64,000 bases of DNA. Source: Candidatus Rifleibacteriota bacterium. GTDB taxonomy: Bacteria; Riflebacteria; Ozemobacteria; Ozemobacterales; Ozemobacteraceae. Below are positions 24,695-34,300 of this stretch, in pieces; positions within the stretch are counted from its first letter, which is position 1; each line of letters begins with the position of its first letter. Location: contig JAKQQP010000210.1 of NCBI GenBank assembly GCA_029564115.1, forward strand, positions 104,126 to 168,125, read 5' to 3'. The notes under the pieces were generated by a model, which had not been told where the DNA came from, searched no databases, and worked only from the letters and a program-made list of their open reading frames with translations. The translations under genes were made by a program, and so were the position numbers.

Positions 24695-25865
24695 CTGCTT
24701 CGCTATGACCGGGAAATTTTCGGAGAAATTCCTGATAAGATGCTCTGGCCTTGTCATAGTCTTTTAATTCCTTTTCGTAAAGTTCGCCTTTGCGCAGGAA
24801 GGCATCTGCAGATACATCGGCATCAGGGAACTTTTCGGTTACAGAATTATAATATTCCAGAGCTTTCTCGACATTTTCGCTGCTTTTCCGGTATCTGATG
24901 CGCCCATCGATAACCTGAGTCTTCATTGAATCCATATCCTGCTCATAAATGCGCCCGAGACGATAAACGAGATCTTCACCGCCTGGTGCGTCAGGGTAGC
25001 GTTGCAGCATTTCTTCGAGCGCTTTCGCCGCACCGGTATAATCTTTTTCTTTTTCATCGAGCATGCTGATGAGTTTGCGATAACCGGCCATAGCATCTTC
25101 GACGTCTGTCGAGGCCTGAATAGCCTTTCTATATGCCGCGGCTGCATCTTTGAAATTACCGGCCTCAGCGTGCATATCGCCAAGATCCATATTGGCTTTT
25201 ACTTCCTGGCTGAGATCTGCCTCGTCAGCTATCGTTTCCTGCACCTCTATGGCGCCAGCCTGGGCACTGGTGCCGATCGCCAGCTTGCGCATCTTTTCCT
25301 GGGCTGCGGCGAGATAAGTACTGTAACCATAGTCTGTCACGACTTTCTTATAGTTGCCTACGGCTTCTTCATACATACCCATTGCTTCCTGGCAAGTTGC
25401 AAGATTGTAATAAACCTTGTCGATTGCAAGAAAAGCCGGGTGCTCTTCTATGATTTTGCCGTATATTTCAGCTGCCATGGCGTAATTCTTAATTCTTTCT
25501 TCGTAGACGCGGGCAAGATCGAACAAAGTCTTGGGCAATTCAGGACCAGTGACACCACCTGAAATAATACCGCTGTTGAGCATGTCTGCGGCTTCGCTGA
25601 AATGGGCAAGAGCATTGCTCATCTCTGCTTCGGCCTGTTTGATGCGAATTTTTCCAATTTCAACCATTGCGGGCGAGTGAAACTTTCCCTGACCAAGAAG
25701 CGCCTTCAGCTCTTCGACTGCCATTTCATATGATCCCTGAGCGAGAAGCTGCATAGCTTTCTGGTATTCTGAAGTAGACTGAACCGGTTGCGCACCGGCA
25801 ACGCCAGCACAATTTATCAAAAACAGAATTAAGAGAATTTTCGATATTTTCAAAAAACGATTCAC
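24654..25865 (-). CDS. Exported TPR protein (BamD/YbgF-like repeats)
   Basis: About 403 residues. I choose the GTG at 25865, eight bases after GGGGG, giving a signal peptide (NRFLKISKILLILFLINCAGVAGA). Eight or so TPR-like units follow, several of the type A..Y...i..yP.s..a..A..r.g (e.g. ALEEMLQRYPDAPGGEDLVYRLGRIYE). Such units are typical of periplasmic assembly factors such as YbgF/CpoB and BamD. It leads the operon with the envelope protein, HD-GYP and unknown genes. The ATG at 25880 is an alternative start. Confidence 0.75.
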   Translation of the reverse strand: MNRFLKISKILLILFLINCAGVAGAQPVQSTSEYQKAMQLLAQGSYEMAVEELKALLGQGKFHSPAMVEIGKIRIKQAEAEMSNALAHFSEAADMLNSGIISGGVTGPELPKTLFDLARVYEERIKNYAMAAEIYGKIIEEHPAFLAIDKVYYNLATCQEAMGMYEEAVGNYKKVVTDYGYSTYLAAAQEKMRKLAIGTSAQAGAIEVQETIADEADLSQEVKANMDLGDMHAEAGNFKDAAAAYRKAIQASTDVEDAMAGYRKLISMLDEKEKDYTGAAKALEEMLQRYPDAPGGEDLVYRLGRIYEQDMDSMKTQVIDGRIRYRKSSENVEKALEYYNSVTEKFPDADVSADAFLRKGELYEKELKDYDKARASYQEFLRKFPGHSEADEVRQKLQDIEGY

Positions 25866-25893
25866 AAAAATTACCCCCATTGCTAAAGTTTGC

Positions 25894-25922
25894 TTATAAG
25901 TTATTGTATGAGTTTCGTCAGC
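25894..25922 (-). promoter_or_regulatory. Possible promoter of the TPR/HD-GYP operon
   Basis: Minus strand CTGACG (25922-25917), 17 bases, TATAAG (25899-25894), about 28 bases before the GTG start. It lies in the short divergent gap to parB. Confidence 0.5.
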
Positions 25923-25974
25923 ATGATAACATACCATAATAACATGCCCATATGTCTCGTGAGACGGTAACATA

Positions 25975-26856
25975 ATGCTAAAAAACTTGCTAAATTCAAA
26001 CTCTGAAACAACCGATATAGATACTACGGGAAAGATAGAAGATGTTCGATACTCCGAAATGGAATTCAGGCTTCTACCCCTGGAGAAGGTTTACCCAAAC
26101 CCCAACCAGCCCCGCAAGATCTTTGAAAAACAGGCACTGGAAGAATTAGCCCAGTCTATTCGAGAAAACGGAGTTCTGCAACCGGTTCTTGTCAGACAGA
26201 TCGGCAGCAGGTTTCAGATTGTTTCGGGTGAAAGACGATATCGCGCCAGCAAAATGGCTGGAATGAACAGTATTCCGGCGGTAATACGCAGACTCGACGA
26301 AGAGCGAACCATGCTTGCCGGGCTGATCGAGAATATTCAACGCCAGGATCTCAACCCGATCGAAGAAGCCAGAACATTGCGCGACATCCTTCTTAATTTC
26401 GGACTGACTCATGATCAACTCGCTGAAAGAGTCGGAAGAAGCAGATCGGCGCTGACAAACAGATTGAGGCTGCTGCAATTGCCACCTGAGGTGCAACTGA
26501 TGGTTGCTGATGGCCAGATTTCGTCTGGGCATGCAAAAATGTTGGCTGGCCTGAAAGACCCCGCAGAAATCAGGGCATGGGCAAAAAAAATTGTCACCGA
26601 TCAGCTTTCTGTTTATGAAACCGAGAAGCAGATAGCGCACACGAAGACCGATAATTCCGGTGTCTGTCACAAGAAAGGCAGACCGTTAATGAGTTCAGAT
26701 ATGCACGTAAGAGCCGTCGAGGAAAACCTTCAGGAACTCCTTGGTGCCAAAGTTCGCATTCGTCAAGGTAAAAACAAGGGGCGTATCGAAATTGAGTTCT
26801 ACGATAAAGATGATCTTGAGAGAGTTGTAGAATCAATGGTTTCGGTGTGCCTGTAA
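25975..26856 (+). CDS. parB: ParB/Spo0J-family partition protein
   Basis: A DNA-binding CTPase clamp that loads at parS and organises the origin region. 293 residues: PNPNQPRKIFEKQALEELAQSI, the CTP-binding GERRYRA, MLAGLIENIQRQDLNPIEEA, HTH HDQLAERVGRSRSALTNRLRLL, and a C-terminal dimerisation region. Normally a ParA gene lies just upstream. Here the upstream gene is divergent and unrelated, and the only ParA-like protein nearby is the degenerate head of the giant two genes downstream. I found no full parS-like 16-mer by eye in the window. Confidence 0.92.
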   Translation: MLKNLLNSNSETTDIDTTGKIEDVRYSEMEFRLLPLEKVYPNPNQPRKIFEKQALEELAQSIRENGVLQPVLVRQIGSRFQIVSGERRYRASKMAGMNSIPAVIRRLDEERTMLAGLIENIQRQDLNPIEEARTLRDILLNFGLTHDQLAERVGRSRSALTNRLRLLQLPPEVQLMVADGQISSGHAKMLAGLKDPAEIRAWAKKIVTDQLSVYETEKQIAHTKTDNSGVCHKKGRPLMSSDMHVRAVEENLQELLGAKVRIRQGKNKGRIEIEFYDKDDLERVVESMVSVCL

Positions 26857-26880
26857 TAACACTCGAAAGGTAGTACTGGT

Positions 26881-27768
26881 GTGATAGTAAAATTCTGGGG
26901 TGTAAGAGGATCGATTCCGGTACCTGGCAAAGACACCGTCGAATTTGGTGGCAATACCACCTGCATCGAAATCATAAGTTCTGAAAACAGACGGATCATT
27001 TTCGATGCCGGTACCGGCATCAGGGTATTGGGAAATGAAATGATGCAACAGGAATTCGGGCAAGGCAAAGGTCAGGCCCACATCTTTTTCACCCACACCC
27101 ACTGGGATCACATCCAGGGCTTTCCGTTCTTCACACCGGCCTACATAGGCAAAAAAGACCTCAAAGGCGAACGCGTCGAGTCTGAATCGAACGTCTTCGA
27201 CCTCTACGGCGCCGCTGACGTTGGCAACCGCATCGAAACCACCCTTCGCGGCCAAATGGACAACTCATATTTTCCGGTTGATCTAAATTATCTCTCAGCG
27301 AGAATCAGTTTTAAAAACCTTGTCGACAACCGTGTGGAAATAGGCAACATAATTATCTCAGCTTTCAGACTCAACCATCCCAACGGGGTTCTCGGCTATC
27401 GCATCGAAGAAAACGGCAAAACTGTGGCTCTCGCAACAGATTGCGAACACCCAGGGGATGGTTCCATCGACAACAATCTTCTAAAAATGAGTGCCAATGC
27501 TGATCTGTTGATTTATGACGGTCAGTATACAAACGAAGAATATGCCCCGCATAAATTCGGCCTTTTAGGCTCAGGAAAACAGGGCTTCGGGCATTCAACG
27601 CCTGCCGAAGGAATCAGAGCAGCCAAGGCAGCTGGTGCAAAGCGCCTGATCATAACCCATCACGACCCGACCCACAACGACTCCGTTCTCAACAAAATGG
27701 AATCGGACGCAAAAAAGCTTTTTGAAAATACGTTTTTCGCCCGTGAAGGAATGACTCTGGAAATTTAA
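26881..27768 (+). CDS. MBL-fold metallo-hydrolase
   Basis: 295 residues, GTG start, 24 bases after parB. The metallo-beta-lactamase fold is shown by RGSIPVPG near the start, the zinc motif FTHTHWDHIQG (HxHxDH), an aspartate in ATDCEHPGDG and histidines in ITHHDPTHND. The sequence type GVRGSIPvpG...GGNTtCiei resembles cAMP-phosphodiesterase-like or two-component-associated MBL proteins found in many environmental bacteria. The substrate may be a cyclic nucleotide or phosphodiester; this is not certain. It sits between parB and the giant genes. Confidence 0.88.
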   Translation: MIVKFWGVRGSIPVPGKDTVEFGGNTTCIEIISSENRRIIFDAGTGIRVLGNEMMQQEFGQGKGQAHIFFTHTHWDHIQGFPFFTPAYIGKKDLKGERVESESNVFDLYGAADVGNRIETTLRGQMDNSYFPVDLNYLSARISFKNLVDNRVEIGNIIISAFRLNHPNGVLGYRIEENGKTVALATDCEHPGDGSIDNNLLKMSANADLLIYDGQYTNEEYAPHKFGLLGSGKQGFGHSTPAEGIRAAKAAGAKRLIITHHDPTHNDSVLNKMESDAKKLFENTFFAREGMTLEI

Positions 27769-27816
27769 AGCTTTTTGTGGTTGCTGCCTGCTCGTCTGTG
27801 TTATTATGTGCACGAC

Positions 27817-30800
27817 ATGGCCAGGGCTACTCTCCTAATACCCATATATTTCTTCAGTTCCATTCGAGCAGGAGTGGGCAAAGCGTCTATTGTAGCCAAT
27901 CTTGCCATTTTTCTCAATAATCTGCGCCAAAAAGTTGCGATCATCGACCTCGATAATGACTCGCCCCGCAAACTGAAAAACTCTTTTCCACAGTCCATAA
28001 TCCTGCAGGAATACGCAGATCTTTGCCAGATCGCCCACTCAGAAGAAAACCGCTTTCAGAAAAACTTTTATTTTACTGAAACAAATCAAATCTCCTATTT
28101 TCCGGCTCAAAAACTCTCTGACCCTGACCTGATCTTTTCAGATACCTCACTGCGCGACTTCTTTATTCAACTGAAGGCCAGTTTCGACTGCGTGCTGATA
28201 AATTACCCGCCAGGCGCTGCATACGCCCAGAAAATTTCTGAGCTGTTAGCTAAAAAGCACCTCTGGCGTGGCAGCAGACCGGCCTCTCTGATAGTATCCA
28301 TGCCTGACGACAAAAGTCTGGTCAACATGGATCGCCTTCTGCAACATAATCCGGCATTGTCTTACCAGCTGCAGGAAAACACCTTCGTTCTTTTCAACAA
28401 GGTGCCAGGCTCCCCCGAAGACGTGAATCTCTCTGAAAACCTTCTCTCCGGCCAGGATTTACGTAAAATTTTTGACCTGCAGCAGAGTTACACAATCACC
28501 GCCAACGACGAATTTCCACGGCAGCGACTTGAAGCCTGGCCAACCGTATTGAAACCAGAATCTTTGATGCATCAGGCAATCTCAGGCCTATACCGCCTTT
28601 TAACTTATTCAGCCGAAAGCCTGCTGAAGCAGCCAGACCAGAGCGAGGCGTCATTTCAGGCATGTCTTGACGGCGATCTTCTCGAAAAATTGGCGCCTTA
28701 TCTCGAGAAAATTCACCGGGCCTGCGCATCGAGATTGTTTGTACACTCATCGGGAATACAGGTATTTCTTGAGGAAGGTCATGGAAGCTACAGAATAAGA
28801 GTAAGAATATCGGGTATTTCACAACCATTACTGGGGATAAACACCAAAGTCAGGCTCGAGTCTGCCTGCAGAATGATTCAAAGACCATCGCCCGGCCTTT
28901 TTGGCCACAGTCTCTTCGCGGAAAGTTATATTGCGCCGCTTACCGGTGTCAGAACGACAGCAGGCGAGATCAACCAGAAAAAAGTATACAATTTTCAAGA
29001 TTCCTTTTCCTTCAATGAAGAAAACCGCATTTACCCTGAAATTCCTTTGCTTCCGAACAGAGAGCGCTACCCTTCGCCAATAATCTTTGCACACGATAAC
29101 CGCCTGCCTGAGGTTCCATCTCTGTCACATGTTCTTGGCTACACGACTGCCGGCTACCGCAAATTCAATTTCTGCCATCTTGAAAAATATTGCGAACCGG
29201 CTGGAGTAACGCATTTTTTCATTCCACCAGAGTTTCCGATGGCCTGCGATATCGAACGGGTGTATCTGCGAAGCTTCTCACAACTTCTCAAAGCTGACAG
29301 CCGCGCCAATATCGCCCATACCTCGGCCCCCGAGACCTTTTTATGCTGGCCAGAAACACCACTACAAGAAACTTTTGACCTGCCGGATGAGTTTGCCCGC
29401 AACAAACCTTTTGTTGCCGAACACGACTTTTCAGCCAGAGAGCCAGCCGTAATTCCAGATGAAATGGTAATCTCCGAACTGACAATATTGAATTTTCGCT
29501 CCGAAAGCCAGATATTTCCTGTTCCTTATCAGTATTGTTCATTCAATGATGAATTGTACCCCACTGAAATTGCCAATCAGTCATTTGAGCCCGACGAGAA
29601 GTTTTTTATCACCCCCGGTTTCACCATCCCCTTGAACTTTGTAGAGCAACACTGGGCAAAATCAACCTTTAGCCTGCAACCGCTCAGTTTAGACTGCATA
29701 ATTGAAGACCGAAAATATCGAGAGACCGCTACTGCAGTCAGCATGCCGCGGCTGCAAACAGAGCATTTTTTTGAAGTTAAAGCCGGAATTGGAATTTTTT
29801 CAGAATCTCTACATTATTCACAACCGCATACAGAGCACTGGCAAAACAGCTTTGCAACTACAGCAGCTGCCAGCCCCCAAATTGCCCCGATTGAAAACTT
29901 TGCCATTTCCTATGCGGTCAAAGTGCCCAGAAGCCTCACCTGGGAAGAACTCCTCATGGATTACTCCCACCCGGCACCATCTGCTTTGAGCCTGGGCAAG
30001 CGGTATCATGCCGACATGGGCATTTTTGCCAGCGACTTAGAGTGCCTTCACCAGACCTTCTTTTATCAGAACTTCGCCATCGATACCAGCGAAAAGGCAA
30101 TCGACAGGCTGTCAAATACCTCGCAGAAGCTTCAGCAGAATTTCGCCTTTTTTGCAGACGAACTGCGCAACATGGCCTTCAAAAAAATTCCGGAGGCCAG
30201 AAAACTGTCGTTCGACGTTTTCCCTGCCGGCTTTTTGGTCGGAAATGACTCTTTTAAAGATCATAGCGAGCTCAGATATTACAAAGTCGACAACCTCATA
30301 GACTCTTCGATCCTTGAACGTAATTTTGCGCCCGACAAAAACCGTATGCTTGAGATTATATCGCCTCATTCAGAGGTTTCTGCCCTGAAACTGAGCAAGA
30401 TTCTCAATCAACCAGAGGTTGTCATACCAGAGCTGACGCCAACCGACCCAGAGTTCGCATTCTCTGCTGACCTGTTACCAAAAATCGAATGTAACTGTTT
30501 CCCCCAAAAATTTTCAGCGGATATTTTTGCCGGCTATAAGCCTGAGCTGTCTATTCTGCAGGGTCGAACCTGTTCATTCAAGCACTTCAGCAATCTCCGC
30601 TTCAAAAATTCTTTTGACTTTAACAGCCCGATGTTAGGCATATTCTCAATTCGTCAAGGCGTCAGAAAATTTTTCAGTTTCCCGTTCCCCGAGATAAGCA
30701 TGCATCTCATCAATTCGCCGCTGAAGGTCAGTAAGCAATATGAGCTGTCCATTGCCGGCATCATCAGCTGTGACTACGCCGTCAGCATTGACCCATTACG

Positions 30801-31392
30801 CATCCCAGCACGAATTCCGCTTCGCTACCGCAGACTGACCTCACCCGCTCCTGCCGGATTGCCGGCTGAAGTGTTCAGTCTGCGGACAGTTGGCAGTCTT
30901 TATCAGATCAGCTGGAAAAAATCCAGACTCCGCATCGATCTCGATAAAATCAGAATTGTGTCTGAACAAAGTTTTTTGCATGAGTTGAAGCGCAGAAAAA
31001 ACTACCCGATGACGCTCAAGGCAAAGACACCATTTCGCAGTCTGCTGCAGAAAAAGATCAATTTTTTCATTCGCCCGCCTGAAGTCATCGAAACCATCTA
31101 TCAACATCTGATCCAAAGTTCCAAAGGTGCTCTTTTGCCGGCTATGCAGCTCAAAGACAAGGTTATCGAAACCCAAATTTCGCCGACCACCGCACCAGAC
31201 TTTGCAGCAAACGCTTACCAGACAGTGTTCACAGTAAACTACACAGACCAGCACCTGGCCCCAGGAAAAATAAACCTCAGAAAAGACCGAAGGTTTTTCC
31301 CCATTGTCAAACCCGGCTTCAAAGATTTGATGAACCTGGCGCGGCAGACCAACAGTAAGCTCAATGCAATCGGACAGATAATCAGCTCATGA
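27817..31392 (+). CDS. Giant protein with degenerate ParA/MinD-like N-terminal domain and long unknown tail
   Basis: About 1191 residues, no signal peptide. Residues 1-280 look like a ParA/MinD ATPase. RAGVGKAS stands where KGGVGKT is expected, VAIIDLDND is the Walker A' strand, and CVLINYPPG stands where VIIDtPPG is usual. The signature Lys is Arg, the P-loop Thr is Ala and the switch II Asp is Asn, so catalysis is doubtful. The remaining 900 residues have no known domain. They are short stretches rich in F, Y, P, K, R and S, without membrane helices, coiled coil or simple repeats. Start uncertain: no ribosome site at ATG 27817, and the frame opens at TTG 27775, just after the hydrolase. It overlaps the next giant by ATGA. 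Confidence 0.8.
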   Translation: MARATLLIPIYFFSSIRAGVGKASIVANLAIFLNNLRQKVAIIDLDNDSPRKLKNSFPQSIILQEYADLCQIAHSEENRFQKNFYFTETNQISYFPAQKLSDPDLIFSDTSLRDFFIQLKASFDCVLINYPPGAAYAQKISELLAKKHLWRGSRPASLIVSMPDDKSLVNMDRLLQHNPALSYQLQENTFVLFNKVPGSPEDVNLSENLLSGQDLRKIFDLQQSYTITANDEFPRQRLEAWPTVLKPESLMHQAISGLYRLLTYSAESLLKQPDQSEASFQACLDGDLLEKLAPYLEKIHRACASRLFVHSSGIQVFLEEGHGSYRIRVRISGISQPLLGINTKVRLESACRMIQRPSPGLFGHSLFAESYIAPLTGVRTTAGEINQKKVYNFQDSFSFNEENRIYPEIPLLPNRERYPSPIIFAHDNRLPEVPSLSHVLGYTTAGYRKFNFCHLEKYCEPAGVTHFFIPPEFPMACDIERVYLRSFSQLLKADSRANIAHTSAPETFLCWPETPLQETFDLPDEFARNKPFVAEHDFSAREPAVIPDEMVISELTILNFRSESQIFPVPYQYCSFNDELYPTEIANQSFEPDEKFFITPGFTIPLNFVEQHWAKSTFSLQPLSLDCIIEDRKYRETATAVSMPRLQTEHFFEVKAGIGIFSESLHYSQPHTEHWQNSFATTAAASPQIAPIENFAISYAVKVPRSLTWEELLMDYSHPAPSALSLGKRYHADMGIFASDLECLHQTFFYQNFAIDTSEKAIDRLSNTSQKLQQNFAFFADELRNMAFKKIPEARKLSFDVFPAGFLVGNDSFKDHSELRYYKVDNLIDSSILERNFAPDKNRMLEIISPHSEVSALKLSKILNQPEVVIPELTPTDPEFAFSADLLPKIECNCFPQKFSADIFAGYKPELSILQGRTCSFKHFSNLRFKNSFDFNSPMLGIFSIRQGVRKFFSFPFPEISMHLINSPLKVSKQYELSIAGIISCDYAVSIDPLRIPARIPLRYRRLTSPAPAGLPAEVFSLRTVGSLYQISWKKSRLRIDLDKIRIVSEQSFLHELKRRKNYPMTLKAKTPFRSLLQKKINFFIRPPEVIETIYQHLIQSSKGALLPAMQLKDKVIETQISPTTAPDFAANAYQTVFTVNYTDQHLAPGKINLRKDRRFFPIVKPGFKDLMNLARQTNSKLNAIGQIISS

Positions 31393-34300
31393 CTTTGAGA
31401 TTCCCCCACAAAAAGTTTCTACCTGTTCTCGATTCGCCACCAGAAGCTGTCGGGAAAAAAACATTCCTTACCAGAAGGCCAATCAGCGTTGCCGGCAAAC
31501 CCATACTCGCTGAAAAGCACCTGCAAATCAGACCCTCAAAATCTATTCTGGGTAGAAAGTGCTATTCTTCAACTTTAAGTGGCCTTTTCAAATACAAAGA
31601 GAGCGACCACCGTTACCTTTTCAAACCGGATTTTTATTTTGCCGAGGAAAAACTACAGGATTTTGAGAATCATACTGTTGCAACCTTTACCATACCGGCA
31701 TTCAAAGAAACACGCACCAGCGTCGTCGAACCAGTTTTTGCAGAAAACGTGCCGACGGCCCACGAAAAATTCGATTACCAAGGCAGCTGTCAGCCTGCAA
31801 ACAAAAAATTTCTTCCCGCCACAGGCAAGAGCTTCGAAACCGCTGGAACTTTTTTATTTTCGTCGCCGGCGGCGAACTTCAGATTACAGATCCACTCTGA
31901 GGCTTCAATAACCGCTCTGCTTGGCGATAACTTCAAACCCGCTCCATTCAAGACGACTTCCAGAAGCGTTTTTGCTGTTTTTGCACCAAGACGCAAGCGC
32001 CACCAGGCAAATTACAGCGATCTGCAGCCTGAATTTTTGCATAAATACCGCCAGGCCAATCTAAATTTTACGTATTCGGGGCAACTAAGGCCGTTCCTGG
32101 CAGCGAACATTGCCTCTACAAAGACTCAGGCAAGTTCTTACGACCTTTCAGGAATTTTCTGCCGTTCAACAAAACAACAGCGATTCTATTCAAGTTACCA
32201 CGCTAAGATTGCTGCACCCGGCCCGGACAAAGAAATACTCAGCAATCTGGTTCTCGAAAGCAAGGCTGTTTTGCTGCCAATCTGCAGCAATGAGGCCAGA
32301 GATGTTGCGCATTACCTCGTCAATCAACAAATTTCTGCAAAGAAAGCCCTCTCCAGCACTTCAACACAACGGCCTCTCTCAACGACCCGAGAAACGGCAT
32401 GCGAGCCAAAATTCTCACCTTCTGCCAATCTAAGCTGGGGTCGCCCCGGCAGACTCCCCTTAAACGACACTGCTCACCAGATAATCGAAAACGAATCTCA
32501 GTTACCACCCAGATCTTCGCCTTGTGAGAAGCGAAGCCAGAATCGATTCAAACTTAGACTAAAGCTCAGGCGCCACTCTTTTACAGATCACGAAACTTCG
32601 CCTGAACCTAAAGCTTCAAAGTTTGCAGCGGCAATTCAAGCCATTACTCTTAAATCACTGCTGATCGATTACCGCAATCTCGGCGCCACTCATACCTGGC
32701 CACAGAACTTCGCCAGATCAATAGCGAACTCGTATCTTCCCGAGCGTTCCGAATTCCGGCAAAAACGCCATTATTTTCTCATTGGTTCGAAATCACATGC
32801 CAGATACACCCTGAAAAGCATGAAAAATCTCCTCACCGAGACCTTTTCGGCTTATTCAGGTCGCAAAAAACTCGCTTTCTCAGGCTTCAACTATGGGAAG
32901 CGTTTTCCGGCTCTATTTTCGCGACGTAACTACCAGATAACCGCTTCTCTTCAGATTAAAAAATTCGAAACCACCCTCGAGCGCGGCCTAGAATTCTTTC
33001 TCACAGGGTATTCTGCAAACGTAACCAGAGTATGTGAACCAGATACCCTGAAACGCATCAGACTGCTTTCTGGCAGGTATTATCAGAAGCTGAAGGTCGA
33101 GCAGCTGCCGAAACGCAACAAAACCCTCCGCCTGCTGCGCTTCAAACTTCACACGAACAAAGACTGTTTCTGCCCGGCCAGCCTCAAACCTGAGCGAAAA
33201 ATATTCTGCAATCGTCATGTTTTTGCAGTGTTTGAAGAGCCGCAAAGGCCACCAGCAACTGTCTGCCATGAAATCCCTGCCACAATAGCCTGGCAAAAGC
33301 CTCTCTCAGCAGAAAACAGGCTCAGACTCGAACATTTCAATTTCAGCCGGCTCGAATCTGCCCAAACATTCATAGATCCCTTTCCAGCCCTGAAAATACT
33401 TAAAAACGACAAGCCTGAAGCGCTGCATCAGAAACATTTCGTTCTGCCCTCCATCGGCGATAAGGTTCAGAAAACCTTTTTTTGTCGCCAGCAACTTCTT
33501 CCTCACCCATTTGGGTTTCCCGACTTTTCTTTCCCGCCAGCAGTTTTTTACAGCCTCTGCAGCCGTGGAATTCTGTCGCTGCCTCTGATAAAAGCACTAA
33601 AAGCAGTATCAACCGGCTTATATACCCTTAAAAAAGAACAGGCTTTTCTGCCGGCAATCAGCATGAAAAACCCGCGAAAACTGCTTTTCAATGCTGCCAA
33701 TCCTGCGATGGCAATTCGCGAAACTTATTTGCCCCAGCAGCAAAAACAATGCCCGCAGATACAAACTGCCGCCATCATAAAAAAATTCAGACAGAACTGG
33801 CAGGAAACATATCTGCCGCCGGAAATGAAATATGTGTCTTCTCTCCAGTTCAAGCACGAAAAGCGCAAGAAACCGATAAGCCCGGCTATCGCATCCATAG
33901 AACGAAGCAAGTTTCATTTTGCCGAAAAAGATGTTCCGGGTCTGAGTATCAGTATTGTAACCTCTCGCAAACTCTTCCTCAGAGCCAGAAAATTTGTCAA
34001 CAAAGTTTTTCATGGCCTGCCCCCGCTTCACACCAGACCAGCTGAGCAAAAAATTCAGCCGCAGCCCGTAAAAATCGAACTTTCTGGCCAGCACTTCATC
34101 ACAAAAAAAATCGGGTTCAGATATTTTGCACCCGGAATCAAGAGATTCCTACACAACTTTTCGCCCCTGTATGGTGCTCTACCCCTTGGAGAAACCCACT
34201 TCCAGGCCCGTTTCAGGTCTTTTAGATTCCCATGGAAGCCTGAAAGCGTTCATACCGCAGAACCGCAAGCATATCTGCTGCCGATAGAAACGCTGACACC

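Noticed and set aside
25975..26856. A parS site near parB
   Set aside because: Only half-sites such as TGTTTCACG (near 20405, inside trpS) were seen; no full 16-base palindrome was found by eye.
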